Made by a program: the position numbers and the translations under genes. From positions 2,160,001 to 2,224,000 of the forward strand of contig NZ_CAHJXL010000001.1 of NCBI RefSeq assembly GCF_903645315.1: a stretch of DNA of 64,000 bases. The letters are read 5' to 3'. Shown piece by piece: positions 63,878 to 64,000 of this stretch. The notes under the pieces are model-generated. The model ran no database searches. It was given only the letters and a program-made list of their open reading frames with translations, and was not told the origin of the DNA. The stretch comes from Victivallis sp. Marseille-Q1083 (GTDB taxonomy: Bacteria; Verrucomicrobiota; Lentisphaeria; Victivallales; Victivallaceae). Position 1 is the stretch's first letter. Each line of letters starts with the position of its first letter.

Positions 63878-64000
63878 ATGAAAAAGATCATCGTCAGTAT
63901 TTTCTCTGGCTGCCTTGTTTTTTTGCTTTGTTCCTGCGCCAGTACAACCTGCGCTGATTTCGGCTGCAAACTTGCCGCCTGTTACGGTAATTTCGACTCC
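63878..64000 (+). CDS. Small lipoprotein, N-terminal part (runs off window)
   Basis: Forty-one codons are visible: MKKIIVSIFSGCLVFLLC, followed by SCASTTCADFGCKLAACYG. This is a lipoprotein signal (LLCSC) with a cysteine-rich mature start. GGAGAAGG precedes the ATG. The frame is open at the window edge. No family can be assigned from this length. Confidence 0.75.
   Translation, partial: MKKIIVSIFSGCLVFLLCSCASTTCADFGCKLAACYGNFDS

Overview
The window is GC-rich bacterial chromosome in which CGG, CCG and GCC codons dominate. It probably comes from an anaerobic, glycan-degrading member of the PVC group. Lentisphaerota (Victivallis-like) is my best guess, judging from the mix of GH20, GH84, DUF4838 and GH38 proteins, a ferredoxin-linked 2-oxoacid oxidoreductase with fused beta and gamma subunits, many lipoproteins and a large RHS locus. 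No 16S gene is present, so the taxonomy is inference.

Layout. 1-864: 5' part of an IS110-family transposase and its non-coding end. 865-6289: secreted GH20 and GH84 hexosaminidases transcribed away from a shared control region (3625-4024), where each has a good promoter followed by the same LacI-type operator. 6473-9077: a ribosomal operon on the minus strand (rpmJ-rpsM-rpsK-rpoA-rplQ, without rpsD). 9563-11772: a patch of decaying paralogous and Sel1-like genes. 11798-19637: PP2C phosphatase, EF-G paralogue, flavin oxidoreductase, envelope proteins and a DUF4838 protein. 19966-26673: RND efflux pair, periplasmic thioredoxin and DsbD. 26760-28957 (minus): thiD, cell-wall amidase, DUF4491. 29118-34069: exported protein, 2-oxoacid:ferredoxin oxidoreductase, hisF. 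34115-37171: GH38 alpha-mannosidase. 37582-54773: RHS polymorphic-toxin array. 54774-56354: complete IS1380-family element. 56381-63647 (minus): valS, dapA, a hydrolase/acyltransferase fusion and a Ca2+/Na+ antiporter. 63878-64000: start of a lipoprotein gene.

The most interesting region is the RHS array. One full-length RHS gene (2105 aa) ends in a variable AT-rich toxin-like tip followed by a small membrane protein that is probably its immunity partner. Downstream lie four further cassettes. Each has a 5'-truncated, nearly identical copy of the 3' RHS core, a different AT-rich C-terminal domain and a different small, mostly membrane or exported, putative immunity protein. Between and after them are decayed remnants: a DUF6973-like toxin tail with a frameshifted lipoprotein, two broken immunity-like genes, and a broken cysteine-rich toxin tail cut by the IS1380 element. 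All core copies are anchored at the same 3' boundary, so recombination with the full-length gene could swap toxin tips. The full-length protein has no PAAR domain or signal peptide, so its export route is unknown.

Metabolically, the exported GH20, GH84 and DUF4838 proteins would trim amino-sugar glycans, the cytoplasmic GH38 would take up mannoside processing, and the ferredoxin-dependent oxidoreductase fits fermentative anaerobic metabolism.
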